A stretch of DNA of 64,000 nt from Mesorhizobium sp. M9A.F.Ca.ET.002.03.1.2 (GTDB taxonomy: Bacteria > Pseudomonadota > Alphaproteobacteria > Rhizobiales > Rhizobiaceae). Shown piece by piece: positions 18,988 to 28,462 of the stretch. How positions within the stretch are numbered: position 1 is the stretch's first letter; every line of letters starts with the position of its first letter. The stretch spans positions 4,085,001 through 4,149,000 of the forward strand of contig NZ_CP034443.1 of assembly GCF_003952365.1 (NCBI RefSeq), in the 5' to 3' direction. A model generated the notes under the pieces. The model was given only the letters and a program-made list of their open reading frames with translations, made no database searches and had not been told where the DNA came from. Made by a program: the position numbers and the translations under genes.

Positions 18988-19267
18988 TGCCTTCAGAACC
19001 CCGCCAGAACCCCAATCGGCGGAGGATGCCAGCAATCGTTAAATTTCGTATTGCTAAAATACGTCCAAGATCGGCGCATTTTTTCAAAGCTCGTTAACCA
19101 CGCCGCCGATGGCGGCTTATGGCGCCCGCGATTGGCCTTCATCACGATTGGCGATGCTGAACATCGCGAAAAGCTGGTGACAGGGTGAAGAGCTTCGGTT
19201 AATGCGGGCCTGCCGCGGCGGACCGTCGGCGGCGGCGCTCGCAACCATCATGATTTGGGAAAACGGT

Positions 19268-20128
19268 ATGGCGGATTCGCCCGATATGATCGGCTCGCTC
19301 GCGGATTTGTCGGGAGCCTATTCGGCCATCCTGTGCGATGTCTGGGGCGTGGTCCACAATGGCGAACGGCATTTTCCGGCCGCGGCTCTGGCGCTGGCAA
19401 CCGCGCGCGAAGCGAAGATACCTGTCGTGCTGATCACCAATTCGCCGCGCCGAAGCGCCGATGTGGTGGCGCAGATGAACGCGATCGGCGTTCCCCCGGC
19501 CGCCTACGACCGCGTTGTCACCTCCGGCGACGTGACCCGCGACCTGATCGCCGAGGGGCCGCGAAAAATCTTCCACATTGGCGCCGATCGCGATTTCACG
19601 CTCTATGACGGCCTTAACGTCGAGCTGGTCGAGGAGTTCGAGGCATCCGGTGTGGTCTGCACCGGGCTGTTCGACGACGAGGTGGAGAAGCCGGAAGACT
19701 ACGCCGATCTTCTGCGGCGGTTGCGCGCCAGGAACCTGCCTTTCATCTGCGCCAACCCCGACATCGTGGTCGAGCGCGGCGAGCGGATGATCTGGTGCGC
19801 GGGCGCCTTGGCTCGCGACTACGCCCAACTCGGCGGGCGCACGCTGATCGCTGGAAAGCCTTACGCGCCGGTCTATGACGTCGCGATGAAGGAGATCGCC
19901 GACCTGCTCGGCCGCCCGGTCGAGCGCTCGGGCGTGCTGGCCATCGGCGACGGCATGATGACCGACATCAAGGGTGCCGCCGATAACGGCTTCGACGTGC
20001 TCTACGTGTCCGGCGGCATCCATGCACGCGACTACGGCGACGCTCTGGGTCCGGATCCGGTCAGGCTAACGGCCTTTCTGGAAAAGCACGGCTACCGGCC
20101 GGTCGCCGTCATTGCGACACTGCGGTAG
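19268..20128 (+). CDS. TIGR01459-type HAD superfamily hydrolase
   Basis: 286-residue NagD-like haloacid dehalogenase. Motif I is ILCDVWGVVHNG with Asp as nucleophile and Trp-Gly in place of Asp-Gly. Motif II is LITNSPR, the motif III Lys lies in AGKPYAP, and motif IV is IGDGMMTDIKGA. The family probably dephosphorylates small molecules, with the substrate unknown, and is typically encoded just before ribF in alphaproteobacteria, as here. An upstream in-frame ATG at 19250 would add six residues; the choice is not certain. Confidence 0.9.
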   Translation: MADSPDMIGSLADLSGAYSAILCDVWGVVHNGERHFPAAALALATAREAKIPVVLITNSPRRSADVVAQMNAIGVPPAAYDRVVTSGDVTRDLIAEGPRKIFHIGADRDFTLYDGLNVELVEEFEASGVVCTGLFDDEVEKPEDYADLLRRLRARNLPFICANPDIVVERGERMIWCAGALARDYAQLGGRTLIAGKPYAPVYDVAMKEIADLLGRPVERSGVLAIGDGMMTDIKGAADNGFDVLYVSGGIHARDYGDALGPDPVRLTAFLEKHGYRPVAVIATLR

Positions 20129-20137
20129 GGTCGCTCG

Positions 20138-20171
20138 ATGACGGAAGCCTTGAAATGACGGAAGCCTTCGA
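20138..20171 (+). repeat. 17-bp tandem duplication at the ribF start
   Basis: ATGACGGAAGCCTT occurs twice, 17 bp apart, at 20138 and 20155. The second copy carries the ribF start codon. The first opens a six-codon reading frame that ends in TGA one base before the real start. Confidence 0.8.
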
Positions 20172-21138
20172 ACGCGTTTCTGCAATCTCGCCGCTGCCTG
20201 CCCATTTGCGTGGCGGGGTGGTGGCGATCGGTAATTTCGACGGCGTTCACCGCGGTCATCAGGCCGTGCTCGAGCGCGCGCTTGCCGAGGCCCGCCAGCG
20301 CGGCGTGCCGGCCCTGGTGCTGACCTTCGAGCCGCATCCCAAAAAGGTGTTCCGGCCTGATATGCCGCTGTTCGTGCTGACGCCGCCGCCGATGAAGGCG
20401 CGGTTTCTGTCGTATCTGGGCTTTGCCGCACTCGTCGAACAGCCGTTCACGCGCGACTTCGCCGCGCTGTCGGCGGAAGCCTTCGTGACCGACGTGCTGG
20501 ACAGGAATCTCGGCATCATGCACGCCGTGACCGGCTTCGACTTCCACTTCGGCAAGGACAGGCAAGGCGGCCCGGCCTATCTGATGGCGGCCGGCGAACG
20601 CCACGGCTTCGGCGTCACGCTGGTCGACGCCTTTCGTGACGAGGGCGCCGAGGTGGTGTCGTCGAGCCGGATCCGTGCGCAGCTCGGCGAGGGCGCGGTG
20701 GCCGAGGCCGCCGGCCTGCTCGGCTACCGCTTCACGGTCGAGAGCGAGGTGATCGGCGGTCAGCAGCTTGGCCGGACCCTCGGCTTCCCAACCGCCAATA
20801 TGAGGCTTTCGCCGGAAGCCACCCTGAAGGAAGGGATTTATGCCGTCCGCTTCCGTCGCGCCAACGGCACGCTTCATGACGGTGTTGCCAGCTTTGGCCG
20901 CCGCCCAACCGTCGACGACAACGGCGCGCCGCTTTTGGAAACCTTCGTTTTCGACTTTTCCGGCGATCTCTACGGCGAGATATGCGCGGTGTCCTTCTTC
21001 GGTTTCCTGCGCGCCGAGGTGAAGTTCGATGGGCTCGACGCGCTGGTCGCGCAGATGAAACGCGACGAAGCCGAGGCGAGGGCGCTGCTTGCCGGCGTCA
21101 GCCCGCTTTCCGAGCTTGACGCCCGTATTGCTTTTTGA
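20155..21138 (+). CDS. ribF: Bifunctional riboflavin kinase / FAD synthetase RibF
   Basis: 327-residue enzyme that phosphorylates riboflavin to FMN and adenylates FMN to FAD. The N-terminal nucleotidyltransferase domain contains GNFDGVHRGHQAVL, the HxGH-type motif near residues 24-37, and later FHFGKDRQGGPAYL and a SSSRIR motif. The C-terminal riboflavin kinase domain (from about residue 190) has GRTLGFPTANM with the PTAN signature. The length is normal. It follows the HAD gene by 26 bp, so both are probably cotranscribed. Its start region is tandemly duplicated. Confidence 0.97.
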   Translation: MTEAFERVSAISPLPAHLRGGVVAIGNFDGVHRGHQAVLERALAEARQRGVPALVLTFEPHPKKVFRPDMPLFVLTPPPMKARFLSYLGFAALVEQPFTRDFAALSAEAFVTDVLDRNLGIMHAVTGFDFHFGKDRQGGPAYLMAAGERHGFGVTLVDAFRDEGAEVVSSSRIRAQLGEGAVAEAAGLLGYRFTVESEVIGGQQLGRTLGFPTANMRLSPEATLKEGIYAVRFRRANGTLHDGVASFGRRPTVDDNGAPLLETFVFDFSGDLYGEICAVSFFGFLRAEVKFDGLDALVAQMKRDEAEARALLAGVSPLSELDARIAF

Positions 21139-21140
21139 AC

Positions 21141-21695
21141 CTATTTCTTCAGCGCCAGGCCGACGGCAATGAACGCCCAGCCCTGGAAGATCAGGTCGAT
21201 GGCGAGGAACAGCCCCAGCACCCACAGGCTGTTGACTGGCCAGCCCATGGCGATGACCAGGCCCGCTAGCGCGCTGATGACGCCCGCCGCGACGATCCAG
21301 CCCCAACCTTTTTGCGGCCTGTGCTGGTAACCGACCCAGGCCCTGAGTATGCCGGAAGCGACGAGGGCGACCGCCAGCAGTAAGGTCAGCACCGCCGAGG
21401 CCAGCAACGGATTGTAGAAAGCGAAGAATCCGGCGATGGCATAGAGAAGCCCGCTGAGCAGCCAGTAGAAGAACCGGCTCCATGCCTTCACTCCGAAGGC
21501 ATGGAGGATCTCGATGACGCCGGCCATCAGCATCAGCCAGCCGACGACATAGACCGAGGCGACGGTGGCGATGAACAGATTGCCGAAGGCGATGCCGCCG
21601 AGGATCAGCAGCAGCACGCCGAGCCCGACGAACCATCCCCATTTCGCCCGCGTCTGACCGATCACTTCGTTCAAGGCATCGCCGTGCAGAGACAT
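21141..21695 (-). CDS. HdeD family membrane protein (DUF308)
   Basis: 184-residue inner-membrane protein with six predicted helices arranged as repeated DUF308 pairs (WFVGLGVLLLILGGIAFGNLF, WLMLMAGVIEILHAF, LYAIAGFFAFYNPLLAS). E. coli HdeD contributes to acid resistance at high cell density; whether this one does is unknown. It converges on ribF with 2 bp between the stop codons. Two other Met codons lie upstream; the one used has GGAG at a reasonable distance. Confidence 0.85.
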   Translation of the reverse strand: MSLHGDALNEVIGQTRAKWGWFVGLGVLLLILGGIAFGNLFIATVASVYVVGWLMLMAGVIEILHAFGVKAWSRFFYWLLSGLLYAIAGFFAFYNPLLASAVLTLLLAVALVASGILRAWVGYQHRPQKGWGWIVAAGVISALAGLVIAMGWPVNSLWVLGLFLAIDLIFQGWAFIAVGLALKK

Positions 21696-21893
21696 TGTCG
21701 CCATCTCCATCAAGGGTCGCGAATAGGAAGGTTAGCGCCGATGGCTTTGCCCGTCCAGCGAGCGGCTTGCCCGGTTGCACGCCAAAAAAGCGAGCGCACC
21801 GTTTCGAGTTTAAATCAAATTTTACCGAACCGGCGCCATGGCTCTTGGCAAGGCCGGTTGTTCCTGCCGGTGTTTCGTGTGTATGGAGTAACG

Positions 21894-22706
21894 ATGCGTT
21901 CTGTCAAGGCGATTCCGGTGGTCTTGGCCGCCTTCATGCTGGGTGCGCCCGGTGCCGCCGAAGCCGGCGAGGGCGCCTTGGGCTGGCTGTCCGGCGACTG
22001 GTATCTGACGGTTGGCGCCACCGGCATGGTCGCGCCGGATTTCGAGGGCAGCAAAAACTACCTGCTCAGCGCTTCGCCGATCATCTCGCTCGGCAAGGTC
22101 GGTCCCGCGGCCCGCTTCACCTCGCGCAACGACAACATCTCGCTGGCGCTGATCAACGACGGCGGCCTCCGCGCCGGCCTGACCGGAAAATTCCTGTTTT
22201 CGCGCGATGGCGGCGACGCCGACGAGCTGAAAGGCCTCGACCCGGTGCGCTGGGGCGGCGAGGCCGGCGGCTTCTTCGAATTCTATCCTTTGGACTGGTT
22301 GCGCGCCCGCGCCGAATTGCGGCACGGCATTCGCGCCCATAACGGCTTTGTCGCCGATATCGCCGCCGACGCCTTCTACGATGTGACGCCCACCGTCAGG
22401 ATTTCGGGCGGGCCGCGCGTTTCGTTCGCCTCATCGGACTATTTTGACGCCTATTACGGCGTCAATGCCGAGGAAGCCGTGGCGTCTGGCCTCAGCGAAT
22501 ACCATCCGGGCGGCGGGGTGAAATCGGTGGGCCTTGGCGGCGCGGTGACCTGGAAAGTGACCGAGCCGATGACGGCCAGCCTGTTTGGCGAATATTCGCG
22601 CCTGACGGGTCCGGCCGCCGATTCCAGCCTGGTCGAGGAGCGCGGCGACCGCAACCAGTTCACGATCGGCGTCTCGACGACCTACCGGTTTGACTTCTCG
22701 ATGTGA
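21894..22706 (+). CDS. MipA/OmpV family outer-membrane protein
   Basis: 270-residue protein with a Sec signal peptide (MRSVKAIPVVLAAFMLGAPG, cleavage after AEA near residue 24). The beta-barrel pattern follows: DWYLTVGATGMVAPDFEGSK at the start, repeated alternating hydrophobic strands, and a C-terminal YRFDFSM ending close to the aromatic end required for outer-membrane insertion. GGAGTAACG precedes the start. MipA in E. coli scaffolds murein enzymes, but most family members are uncharacterised. Confidence 0.88.
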   Translation: MRSVKAIPVVLAAFMLGAPGAAEAGEGALGWLSGDWYLTVGATGMVAPDFEGSKNYLLSASPIISLGKVGPAARFTSRNDNISLALINDGGLRAGLTGKFLFSRDGGDADELKGLDPVRWGGEAGGFFEFYPLDWLRARAELRHGIRAHNGFVADIAADAFYDVTPTVRISGGPRVSFASSDYFDAYYGVNAEEAVASGLSEYHPGGGVKSVGLGGAVTWKVTEPMTASLFGEYSRLTGPAADSSLVEERGDRNQFTIGVSTTYRFDFSM

Positions 22707-22707
22707 G

Positions 22708-23142
22708 CTATCCCAACAACCGCGTATCGACCGGATGCGTCGTGACGCCAACGATACGGATGCCGTCGCGGGCTAGCAAATCCGGGTTGAGGAGATAGTT
22801 CCTCGTGAACGGGACGATTACGCAAGGGACTTCCATGACCGTGTGGATGGCGGCTGCGACAAAGTTCGTCCCGAGCCGTTGTGTCATGGCCAGATCGTCC
22901 TTCCAGTCATCAGGCATGCCGGGAGACGTGATGGCAACGCCATCCGGCACTTCGATCTCCAGAAGCTGATAGGTCTCGGGCATGTCTTCCGCGTCGACAT
23001 GCACAAGTATCTCGAGAAGTGCCGTGGCCAGGTGATCGGCGCAGTAGACAATTGGTGTTCCCTTGACATGCCAACGGCCGCCGCAGACCAAACCGCCGAC
23101 ACCCAGAAGGTCGGCGTAGCCGGAAATGCGCCAGAGCCGCAT
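22708..23142 (-). CDS. RES domain toxin (NAD+-degrading family)
   Basis: 144-residue RES-domain protein. The RES pattern is visible as LWRISGYADLLGVGGLVCGGRWHVKGTPIVYCADHLATALLEIL, with the Arg, Glu/Tyr and Ser positions that name the family spread across the domain. Characterised members degrade NAD+ and arrest growth. It lies 3 bp downstream of an antitoxin-like gene on the same strand, the standard RES-Xre order. It converges on the MipA gene with the stop codons almost touching. Confidence 0.85.
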   Translation of the reverse strand: MRLWRISGYADLLGVGGLVCGGRWHVKGTPIVYCADHLATALLEILVHVDAEDMPETYQLLEIEVPDGVAITSPGMPDDWKDDLAMTQRLGTNFVAAAIHTVMEVPCVIVPFTRNYLLNPDLLARDGIRIVGVTTHPVDTRLLG

Positions 23143-23145
23143 ATG

Positions 23146-23568
23146 TCAGGCGAAGATGCCATGGTCGATGCGATGGAGCTCTTCTTCCACCAGCACTGCA
23201 CCCGTTTCTGATTGCAAGAGGTTGATCGGCGTCTCGTTAAGCACCCTGCTGTGCTTGCGCAGCCAACGCTGCGCCTTTTCGTGATTGCCGAAAACCCGAT
23301 CCGCCATCGCCGAAATCCGTTCAAGCCGCATGACGCGGTCTGACTCGGCGATCGTCAGCGTCTCGTTTCGCTCCCTGCGGCGTGCCAACGTCCGTCGCGG
23401 GCCGACGATTTTATAGATTTCGTCATTGCTGAAGCCACGCTGGCGAAGTCCTTCGACCCTGGTGACGTGAACGAGAAACCGTTCCGTTGCGGTGTCCGGG
23501 ATCGCGGCGCCGATACGCTCGGCCTTTGGATTTGGGTTCGGCTGAACCTTGATGTGCAAGCTGGACAT
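23146..23568 (-). CDS. Xre/MbcA/ParS-type antitoxin (DUF2384 toxin-binding domain)
   Basis: 140-residue partner of the RES toxin. The middle contains a helix-turn-helix-like part (QRGFSNDEIYKIVGPRRTLARRRERNETLTIAESDRVMRLERI). The C-terminal DUF2384 toxin-binding domain (DRVFGNHEKAQRWLRKHSRVLNETPINLLQSETGAVLVEEELHRIDHGIF) is highly characteristic, including the ETG and HGIFA end that blocks the toxin pocket. It is the first gene of the pair, 3 bp upstream of the toxin. Such antitoxins usually repress their own promoter, which should lie within 23569-23640. Confidence 0.88.
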   Translation of the reverse strand: MSSLHIKVQPNPNPKAERIGAAIPDTATERFLVHVTRVEGLRQRGFSNDEIYKIVGPRRTLARRRERNETLTIAESDRVMRLERISAMADRVFGNHEKAQRWLRKHSRVLNETPINLLQSETGAVLVEEELHRIDHGIFA

Positions 23569-23868
23569 GTTTTAGCTCCGCTGCCATTTGCCCAAAGACA
23601 TAGGCGCAATTGGCACATACTGCAAGGAGGCGGGGTGCCCGCGAGTTCGGGCTTTCCAATGCAGCCGGCCTCGTTTAAAAGCCCGCTCATGACGCAGTTT
23701 TCTCGCGGGTTCGCGATTGCGATACGAATTACAAGCCCGGTGTTCCGGGCGGCCTGACCGCCGCCGGAGTCACCGGGAATATTGTGCGCGGCCTCTCGCG
23801 CTTTTTCCAGATCATGATAGTTCAACGCCCGAGCTTCTTTGCCGCCGGGCAATGCATATGGCAGACCA
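23569..23868. other. Intergenic region between toxin-antitoxin operon and ileS
   Basis: 300 bp that should hold both divergent promoters. No gene is supported. No T-box is apparent, as expected for this group, where aminoacyl-tRNA synthetases are not usually T-box controlled. Confidence 0.5.
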
Positions 23869-26868
23869 ATGACCGACACCCCAATGACCGACGCTGCTGA
23901 AACGATCGACTATTCCAAGACGCTTTATCTGCCGCAGACGGATTTCCCGATGCGCGCCGGCCTGCCCGAGAAGGAACCCCTGCTGGTCAAGCGGTGGCAG
24001 GACATGGACCTTTACCGCAAGCTGCGCCAGGACGCCGCCGGCCGCGAAAAATACGTGCTGCATGACGGCCCGCCCTACGCCAACGGCAACATCCATATCG
24101 GTCATGCGCTGAACAAGATCCTCAAGGACGTCGTCACCCGCTCGTTCCAGATGCGCGGCTACGATTCGAATTACGTGCCCGGCTGGGATTGCCACGGCCT
24201 GCCGATCGAATGGAAGATCGAGGAGCAGTACCGCGCCAAGGGAAAGAACAAGGACGAGGTCCCGGTCAACGAGTTCCGCAAGGAATGCCGCGAATTCGCC
24301 GCGCACTGGATCAAGGTCCAGGGCGCGGAGTTCCAGCGGCTGGGCGTCGTCGGCGATTTCGACAACCCCTATATGACGATGGCCTTCCATGCCGAGGCGC
24401 GCATCGCCGGCGAACTGTTGAAATTCGCCATGTCGGGCCAGCTCTATCGCGGCTCCAAGCCGGTGATGTGGAGCGTGGTCGAGCGCACCGCGCTGGCTGA
24501 GGCCGAGGTCGAGTATCAGGATTATGAGAGCGACACGATCTGGGCGAAGTTTCCCGTGGTGAGCCTCGCTCGCCAGGTCACTGACGTCGAAGACGGGCAG
24601 CCGGCACTGGATCCGAGGCTGACTGTGACATCGCTGGACTTGCTGGAGGCCCATGTCGTCATCTGGACGACCACGCCGTGGACCATCCCCGGTAACCGCG
24701 CCGTCAACTTTTCGCCACGCATCAACTATGGCCTCTACGAGGTCACGGCGGCCGAGAACGCTTTCGGCCCGCAGCCTGGCGAAAAGCTGATTTTTGCCGA
24801 CGCGCTGGCGGAAGAGGCTGCGGCCAAGGCCAAAGTGACGATGAATCGTCTCCGCAGCGTTTCGGCCGAAGAGCTTGGAAGCCTTACGCTTTCGCATCCC
24901 TTCAGAGGTTTGAACGGTGGTTATGAATTCCCGGTGCCGATGCTCGCCGGCGACCACGTCACCGACGACGCCGGCACCGGCTTCGTCCACACCTCGCCAA
25001 GCCATGGCCGTGAGGATTTCGATGCCTGGATGGATGCCGTATCGGATCTGCAGGCGCGCGGCATCGACACGGCGATCCCATTCCCCGTCGACGATGCCGG
25101 CTTCTTCACCAAGGATGCGCCGGGCTTTGGCCCGGATCGCGAGGGCGGTGCTGCGCGCGTCATCGACGACAACGGCAAGAAGGGCAACGCCAACCAGGCG
25201 GTCATCGACGAGCTGATCAAGCGCAACGCGCTGTTTGCCCGCGGCCGGCTGAAGCATTCCTATCCGCATTCGTGGCGGTCGAAGAAGCCGATCATCTTCC
25301 GCAACACGCCGCAATGGTTCGTCTACATGGACAAGGAGCTGGGCGACGGAACGACGCTGCGCAGCCGTGCCTTGAAGGCGATCGACGACACCCGCTTCGT
25401 GCCGGCCGCCGGCCAGAACCGCATCCGCGCCATGATCGAGGAGCGCCCCGACTGGGTGCTGTCGCGCCAGCGCGCCTGGGGCGTACCGATCGCCGTCTTC
25501 GCCGATGCCGACGGCAATGTTCTGCGCGACGAGGCGGTCAACCAGCGCATCATGGACGCCTTCGAGAAGGAAGGCGCCGACGCCTGGTTCGCGGCCGGCG
25601 CCAAGGAGCGTTTCCTTGGCAATCACGATGCCTCGAAATGGCAGCAGGTGATGGACATCCTCGATGTCTGGTTCGATTCCGGCTCGACCCATGCCTTCAC
25701 CCTCGAGGATCGTCCGGACCTGAAGTGGCCGGCCGACGTCTATCTGGAAGGATCCGACCAGCATCGCGGCTGGTTCCATTCCTCGCTGCTCGAAAGCTGC
25801 GGCACCAGGGGCAGGGCGCCTTACGACACCGTCGTCACCCATGGTTTCACCATGGACGAGGAGGGGCGGAAAATGTCGAAGTCGCTCGGCAACACCGTGG
25901 TGCCGCAGGACGTCATCAAGCAGTCGGGCGCCGATATCCTGCGGCTATGGGTGGTGACGACCGATTATTGGGAAGACCAGCGGCTCGGCAAGAACGTGCT
26001 GCAGACCAACATCGACGCCTACCGCAAGCTGCGCAACACCATCCGCTGGATGCTGGGCACGCTTGCTCATGACGATGGCGAGGACGTGCCGCTGGACAGG
26101 ATGCCGGAGCTGGAGCGGCTGATGCTGCATCGGCTCTCCGAGCTCGATGAAGTCGTACGCACGGGCTACGACGCCTTCGAGTTCAAGCGCATCACCCGCA
26201 CGCTGCTCGACTTCATGGTGGTCGAGCTGTCGGCCTTCTATTTCGACGTCCGCAAGGACGCGCTCTACTGCGACGCGCCGTCGAGCGTGAAGCGAAAAGC
26301 TTCCGTGCAGGTGGTGCGCCATCTGTTCGACTGCCTGGTGAAATGGCTGGCGCCGATGCTGCCCTTCACCATGGAGGAAGCCTGGCTCGACCGTCACCCA
26401 GACGCCGTCTCGGTGCATCTCGACCAGTTTCCGCACATCCCGGCCGACTGGAAGAACGAGCCGCTGGCGGAAAAATGGCGCAAGGTGAGGCAGGTCCGCC
26501 GTGTCGTCACCGGCGCGCTGGAGATCGCGCGCGCCCAGAAGGTCATCGGCTCGTCGCTGGAAGCGGTGCCGGTCGTCACGCTCGACGATGCGGCGCTCGA
26601 AGCGGCGATATCAGATGTCGACATGGCCGAGATGGCGATCACCAGCGATCTGGTCGTTGCGCATGGCAGCGCGCCTTCCGGCGCCTTCACGCTGGACGAC
26701 GTCAGGGGCGTCGCCGTGGTGGTCGAGAAGGCCGAGGCGAGGGGTCTGGTCAAATGCGCGCGCTCATGGCGCTACACGTCCGATGTCGGGCAGGACAAGG
26801 AGTTTCCCGACGTTTCGGCGCGGGACGCGGCAGTCCTGCATGAGTTGAAGGCGCTTGGCCGGCTTTAA
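23869..26868 (+). CDS. ileS: Isoleucyl-tRNA synthetase
   Basis: 999-residue class I aminoacyl-tRNA synthetase that charges tRNA-Ile. The HIGH motif is at residues 76-79 ([14 protein letters not shown]) and KMSKS near 668-672 ([17 protein letters not shown]). The editing (CP1) domain has the [11 protein letters not shown] segment and the conserved Asp-rich [11 protein letters not shown]. The anticodon-binding domain follows. The C-terminal zinc-finger segment common in E. coli IleS is not apparent, so it appears to be a zinc-less form. The start at 23869 gives the usual length; an upstream in-frame start would add ten residues. Confidence 0.97.
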   Translation: MTDTPMTDAAETIDYSKTLYLPQTDFPMRAGLPEKEPLLVKRWQDMDLYRKLRQDAAGREKYVLHDGPPYANGNIHIGHALNKILKDVVTRSFQMRGYDSNYVPGWDCHGLPIEWKIEEQYRAKGKNKDEVPVNEFRKECREFAAHWIKVQGAEFQRLGVVGDFDNPYMTMAFHAEARIAGELLKFAMSGQLYRGSKPVMWSVVERTALAEAEVEYQDYESDTIWAKFPVVSLARQVTDVEDGQPALDPRLTVTSLDLLEAHVVIWTTTPWTIPGNRAVNFSPRINYGLYEVTAAENAFGPQPGEKLIFADALAEEAAAKAKVTMNRLRSVSAEELGSLTLSHPFRGLNGGYEFPVPMLAGDHVTDDAGTGFVHTSPSHGREDFDAWMDAVSDLQARGIDTAIPFPVDDAGFFTKDAPGFGPDREGGAARVIDDNGKKGNANQAVIDELIKRNALFARGRLKHSYPHSWRSKKPIIFRNTPQWFVYMDKELGDGTTLRSRALKAIDDTRFVPAAGQNRIRAMIEERPDWVLSRQRAWGVPIAVFADADGNVLRDEAVNQRIMDAFEKEGADAWFAAGAKERFLGNHDASKWQQVMDILDVWFDSGSTHAFTLEDRPDLKWPADVYLEGSDQHRGWFHSSLLESCGTRGRAPYDTVVTHGFTMDEEGRKMSKSLGNTVVPQDVIKQSGADILRLWVVTTDYWEDQRLGKNVLQTNIDAYRKLRNTIRWMLGTLAHDDGEDVPLDRMPELERLMLHRLSELDEVVRTGYDAFEFKRITRTLLDFMVVELSAFYFDVRKDALYCDAPSSVKRKASVQVVRHLFDCLVKWLAPMLPFTMEEAWLDRHPDAVSVHLDQFPHIPADWKNEPLAEKWRKVRQVRRVVTGALEIARAQKVIGSSLEAVPVVTLDDAALEAAISDVDMAEMAITSDLVVAHGSAPSGAFTLDDVRGVAVVVEKAEARGLVKCARSWRYTSDVGQDKEFPDVSARDAAVLHELKALGRL

Positions 26869-26869
26869 C

Positions 26870-26914
26870 GCATGTCGCCCAAAAGTGTGCAGGGGTTTTG
26901 GGATAACGACATGC
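26870..26914 (+). repeat. Interspersed 45-bp repeat, family A, copy 2
   Basis: Begins GCATGTCG directly after the ileS stop codon and ends CGACATGC; internal sequence 'cccaaaagtgtgcagggg' and 'ttttgggataa'. Same length as the copies at 12260-12304 and 58021-58065. Confidence 0.88.
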
Positions 26915-27012
26915 ACGGCCAGGTCGCCATATCGGTGCACAAATGCCACGGCGGGCGGCTGATCGGCCTCCGCTCGTTGCCCTTAACGAGTGGTTGAGGT
27001 AAACACGCGAAA

Positions 27013-27037
27013 CTCCGGACGACAAATTGTCGCCGGA
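27013..27037 (+). terminator. Hairpin downstream of ileS
   Basis: TCCGGACGACA and TGTCGCCGGA form an imperfect stem of about ten pairs with a 3-nt loop, followed by TTT. It lies about 145 bp after the ileS stop and before the lipoprotein gene. The role as a terminator is plausible rather than certain. Confidence 0.4.
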
Positions 27038-27122
27038 TTTCCGTCGCAAGTGCATAGACGATAGGGGACCGGACCTTTGGCCGGTGGCGATCGAGAGGCT
27101 GTCTAGAGTGGGACTTTTTGGC

Positions 27123-27803
27123 ATGACCGAAAGAACTTGCGCGCGCGTTGCGCTGCTGGCGCCGCTTGTCGTATCCGGCCTGGCCCTGTCCGGCTGCATG
27201 GGCTCGCCTACCTACGGCACCGACAAGCCCGCCGCCGCCCAGCTTGCCGGCGATCTGACCAGCGCTTTTTCGGTTGTGCCGAAGAACAAGGAAAGGATCG
27301 ACTACAAGCCGCGTCCCGAACTGGTGAAGCCGGCGCCGGGGCAGAAGGGCGTGTTGCCGCCGCCACAGGACAGCATCGCGACGGCGAGCGCCGATTGGCC
27401 GGAATCGCCCGAGCAACGCCGCGCTCGCCTGCGCGCCGAGGCCACGCTCCATCAGGACGATCCGTCCTACCAGGCGCAGATCGTCGATGACGTCCAGACG
27501 GATCCAACGGCGATCAAGGCCGCGATGGCGCAGTCGGGATCCAGTCATCCGCCGGCCTGGTCTCCGGCGGATTCGGACAAGGGCCGCGCCGCCGAGGTCA
27601 AGCGCCGCCTCGCCGAAGGCAAGCAGGGTGACCCGAACACCCGCAGATATCTGAGCGAGCCGCCGGTGCAATACCGCGCCGCCGCCGCCACCGCGCCGGT
27701 GGACGACCTCGGCGAGGACGAGTACAAGAAAGAACGCCGCCTCAAGAAGGAAGCGGCCGCCAAGAACAAGAGCGGCGGCATGTTCGACTGGCTGCCCTGG
27801 TAA
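27123..27803 (+). CDS. Lipoprotein of unknown function
   Basis: 226-residue lipoprotein. The signal peptide MTERTCARVALLAPLVVSGL leads to a lipobox (LSGC, Cys at about residue 25). The mature part is Pro/Ala/Lys rich, mostly without predicted globular structure, with an ADWPESPEQRRARLRAEA motif and a Lys-rich stretch before a terminal GGMFDWLPW. I recognise no domain; proteins of this kind sit near ileS in several rhizobia. A GTG at 27108 could extend it by five residues. Confidence 0.7.
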   Translation: MTERTCARVALLAPLVVSGLALSGCMGSPTYGTDKPAAAQLAGDLTSAFSVVPKNKERIDYKPRPELVKPAPGQKGVLPPPQDSIATASADWPESPEQRRARLRAEATLHQDDPSYQAQIVDDVQTDPTAIKAAMAQSGSSHPPAWSPADSDKGRAAEVKRRLAEGKQGDPNTRRYLSEPPVQYRAAAATAPVDDLGEDEYKKERRLKKEAAAKNKSGGMFDWLPW

Positions 27804-27829
27804 GCTGCCGACGAAGAAAGCTGCCGACG

Positions 27830-28264
27830 CTACGGTTCGCGTCGTTCCCGGAAAAAATCCTTCAGAAGCAGCGCTGCGTCGCTCTCGGCCATGCCTGGAT
27901 AGATGTCTGGCACATGGTGGCAGGTCGGTGAGGCGAAGAAGCGCACGCCGTTGACCACGGCGCCGCCCTTCTCGTCGGCGGCACCGAAATAGAGCCGGCG
28001 CAACCTGGCGAAGGAGATGGCGCCGGCGCACATGGCGCAGGGCTCCAGCGTTACATAGAGGTCGTGGCCGGTGAGCCGCTCGCTCGACAGGCTGCGGCAG
28101 GCCTCGCGGATCGCCAGCATCTCGGCATGGGCGGTGGGGTCGGCAAGCTCGCGGGTGCGGTTGCCGGCGCTGGCAACGACCGTATCGCCGCTGGCGATGA
28201 CCGCGCCGACCGGCACTTCGCCACGCAAGGCGGCGGCTTCGGCCTCTTTCAACGCCAGCGCCAT
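27830..28264 (-). CDS. tadA: tRNA-specific adenosine deaminase TadA
   Basis: 144-residue zinc enzyme that converts A34 to inosine in tRNA-Arg(ACG). The catalytic HAE motif is at residues 46-48 (TAHAEMLAIREA) and the PCAMC zinc ligands at 75-79. The N-terminal ALKEAEAAALRGEVPVGAVI is characteristic. The Met at 28264 is the safest start. The reading frame is open further upstream and a TTG 18 nt earlier, nearer to a GAGGAG, could add six residues. Convergent with the lipoprotein gene. Confidence 0.95.
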   Translation of the reverse strand: MALALKEAEAAALRGEVPVGAVIASGDTVVASAGNRTRELADPTAHAEMLAIREACRSLSSERLTGHDLYVTLEPCAMCAGAISFARLRRLYFGAADEKGGAVVNGVRFFASPTCHHVPDIYPGMAESDAALLLKDFFRERREP

Positions 28265-28335
28265 GAAATCCGGCCGCTTCAAGCGGTTTCCATTCCTATT
28301 ATCTCCTCGCCACTCAGGCGTGATCCTGTTATCTA

Positions 28336-28427
28336 GCGCATGACCCCGAAAACCGGAATCGGTTTCGGAAAGGATCATGCGCCAAAATCAAAGTGCTACA
28401 GCGTCCTATGTGCGTCCAACAGGACGC
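28336..28427. repeat. Palindromic intergenic repeat, family B, copy 2
   Basis: Core palindrome GCGCATGACC...GGATCATGCGC with CCGAAAACCG and CGGTTTCGG arms (28336-28382), then the tail 'caaagtgctacagcgtcc' and 'tatgtgcgtcc'. It shares architecture and the tgtgcgtcc tail with the copy at 7744-7788. It sits between tadA and rluB and may carry part of the rluB promoter. Confidence 0.75.
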
Positions 28428-28462
28428 GCGGCGCCGTAGCGGTGCAAACGAGCAAAGGCCAC

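Noticed and set aside
16828..19188. 786-codon plus-strand reading opposite the TadG-like gene
   Set aside because: It mirrors a gene with clear von Willebrand motifs and has no domain of its own.
23569..23868. T-box or other riboswitch upstream of ileS
   Set aside because: No specifier loop or conserved T-box sequence is visible and the group does not usually use T-boxes.
23812..25842. Long minus-strand reading opposite ileS
   Set aside because: Antisense shadow of the ileS gene, whose HIGH and KMSKS motifs are intact.
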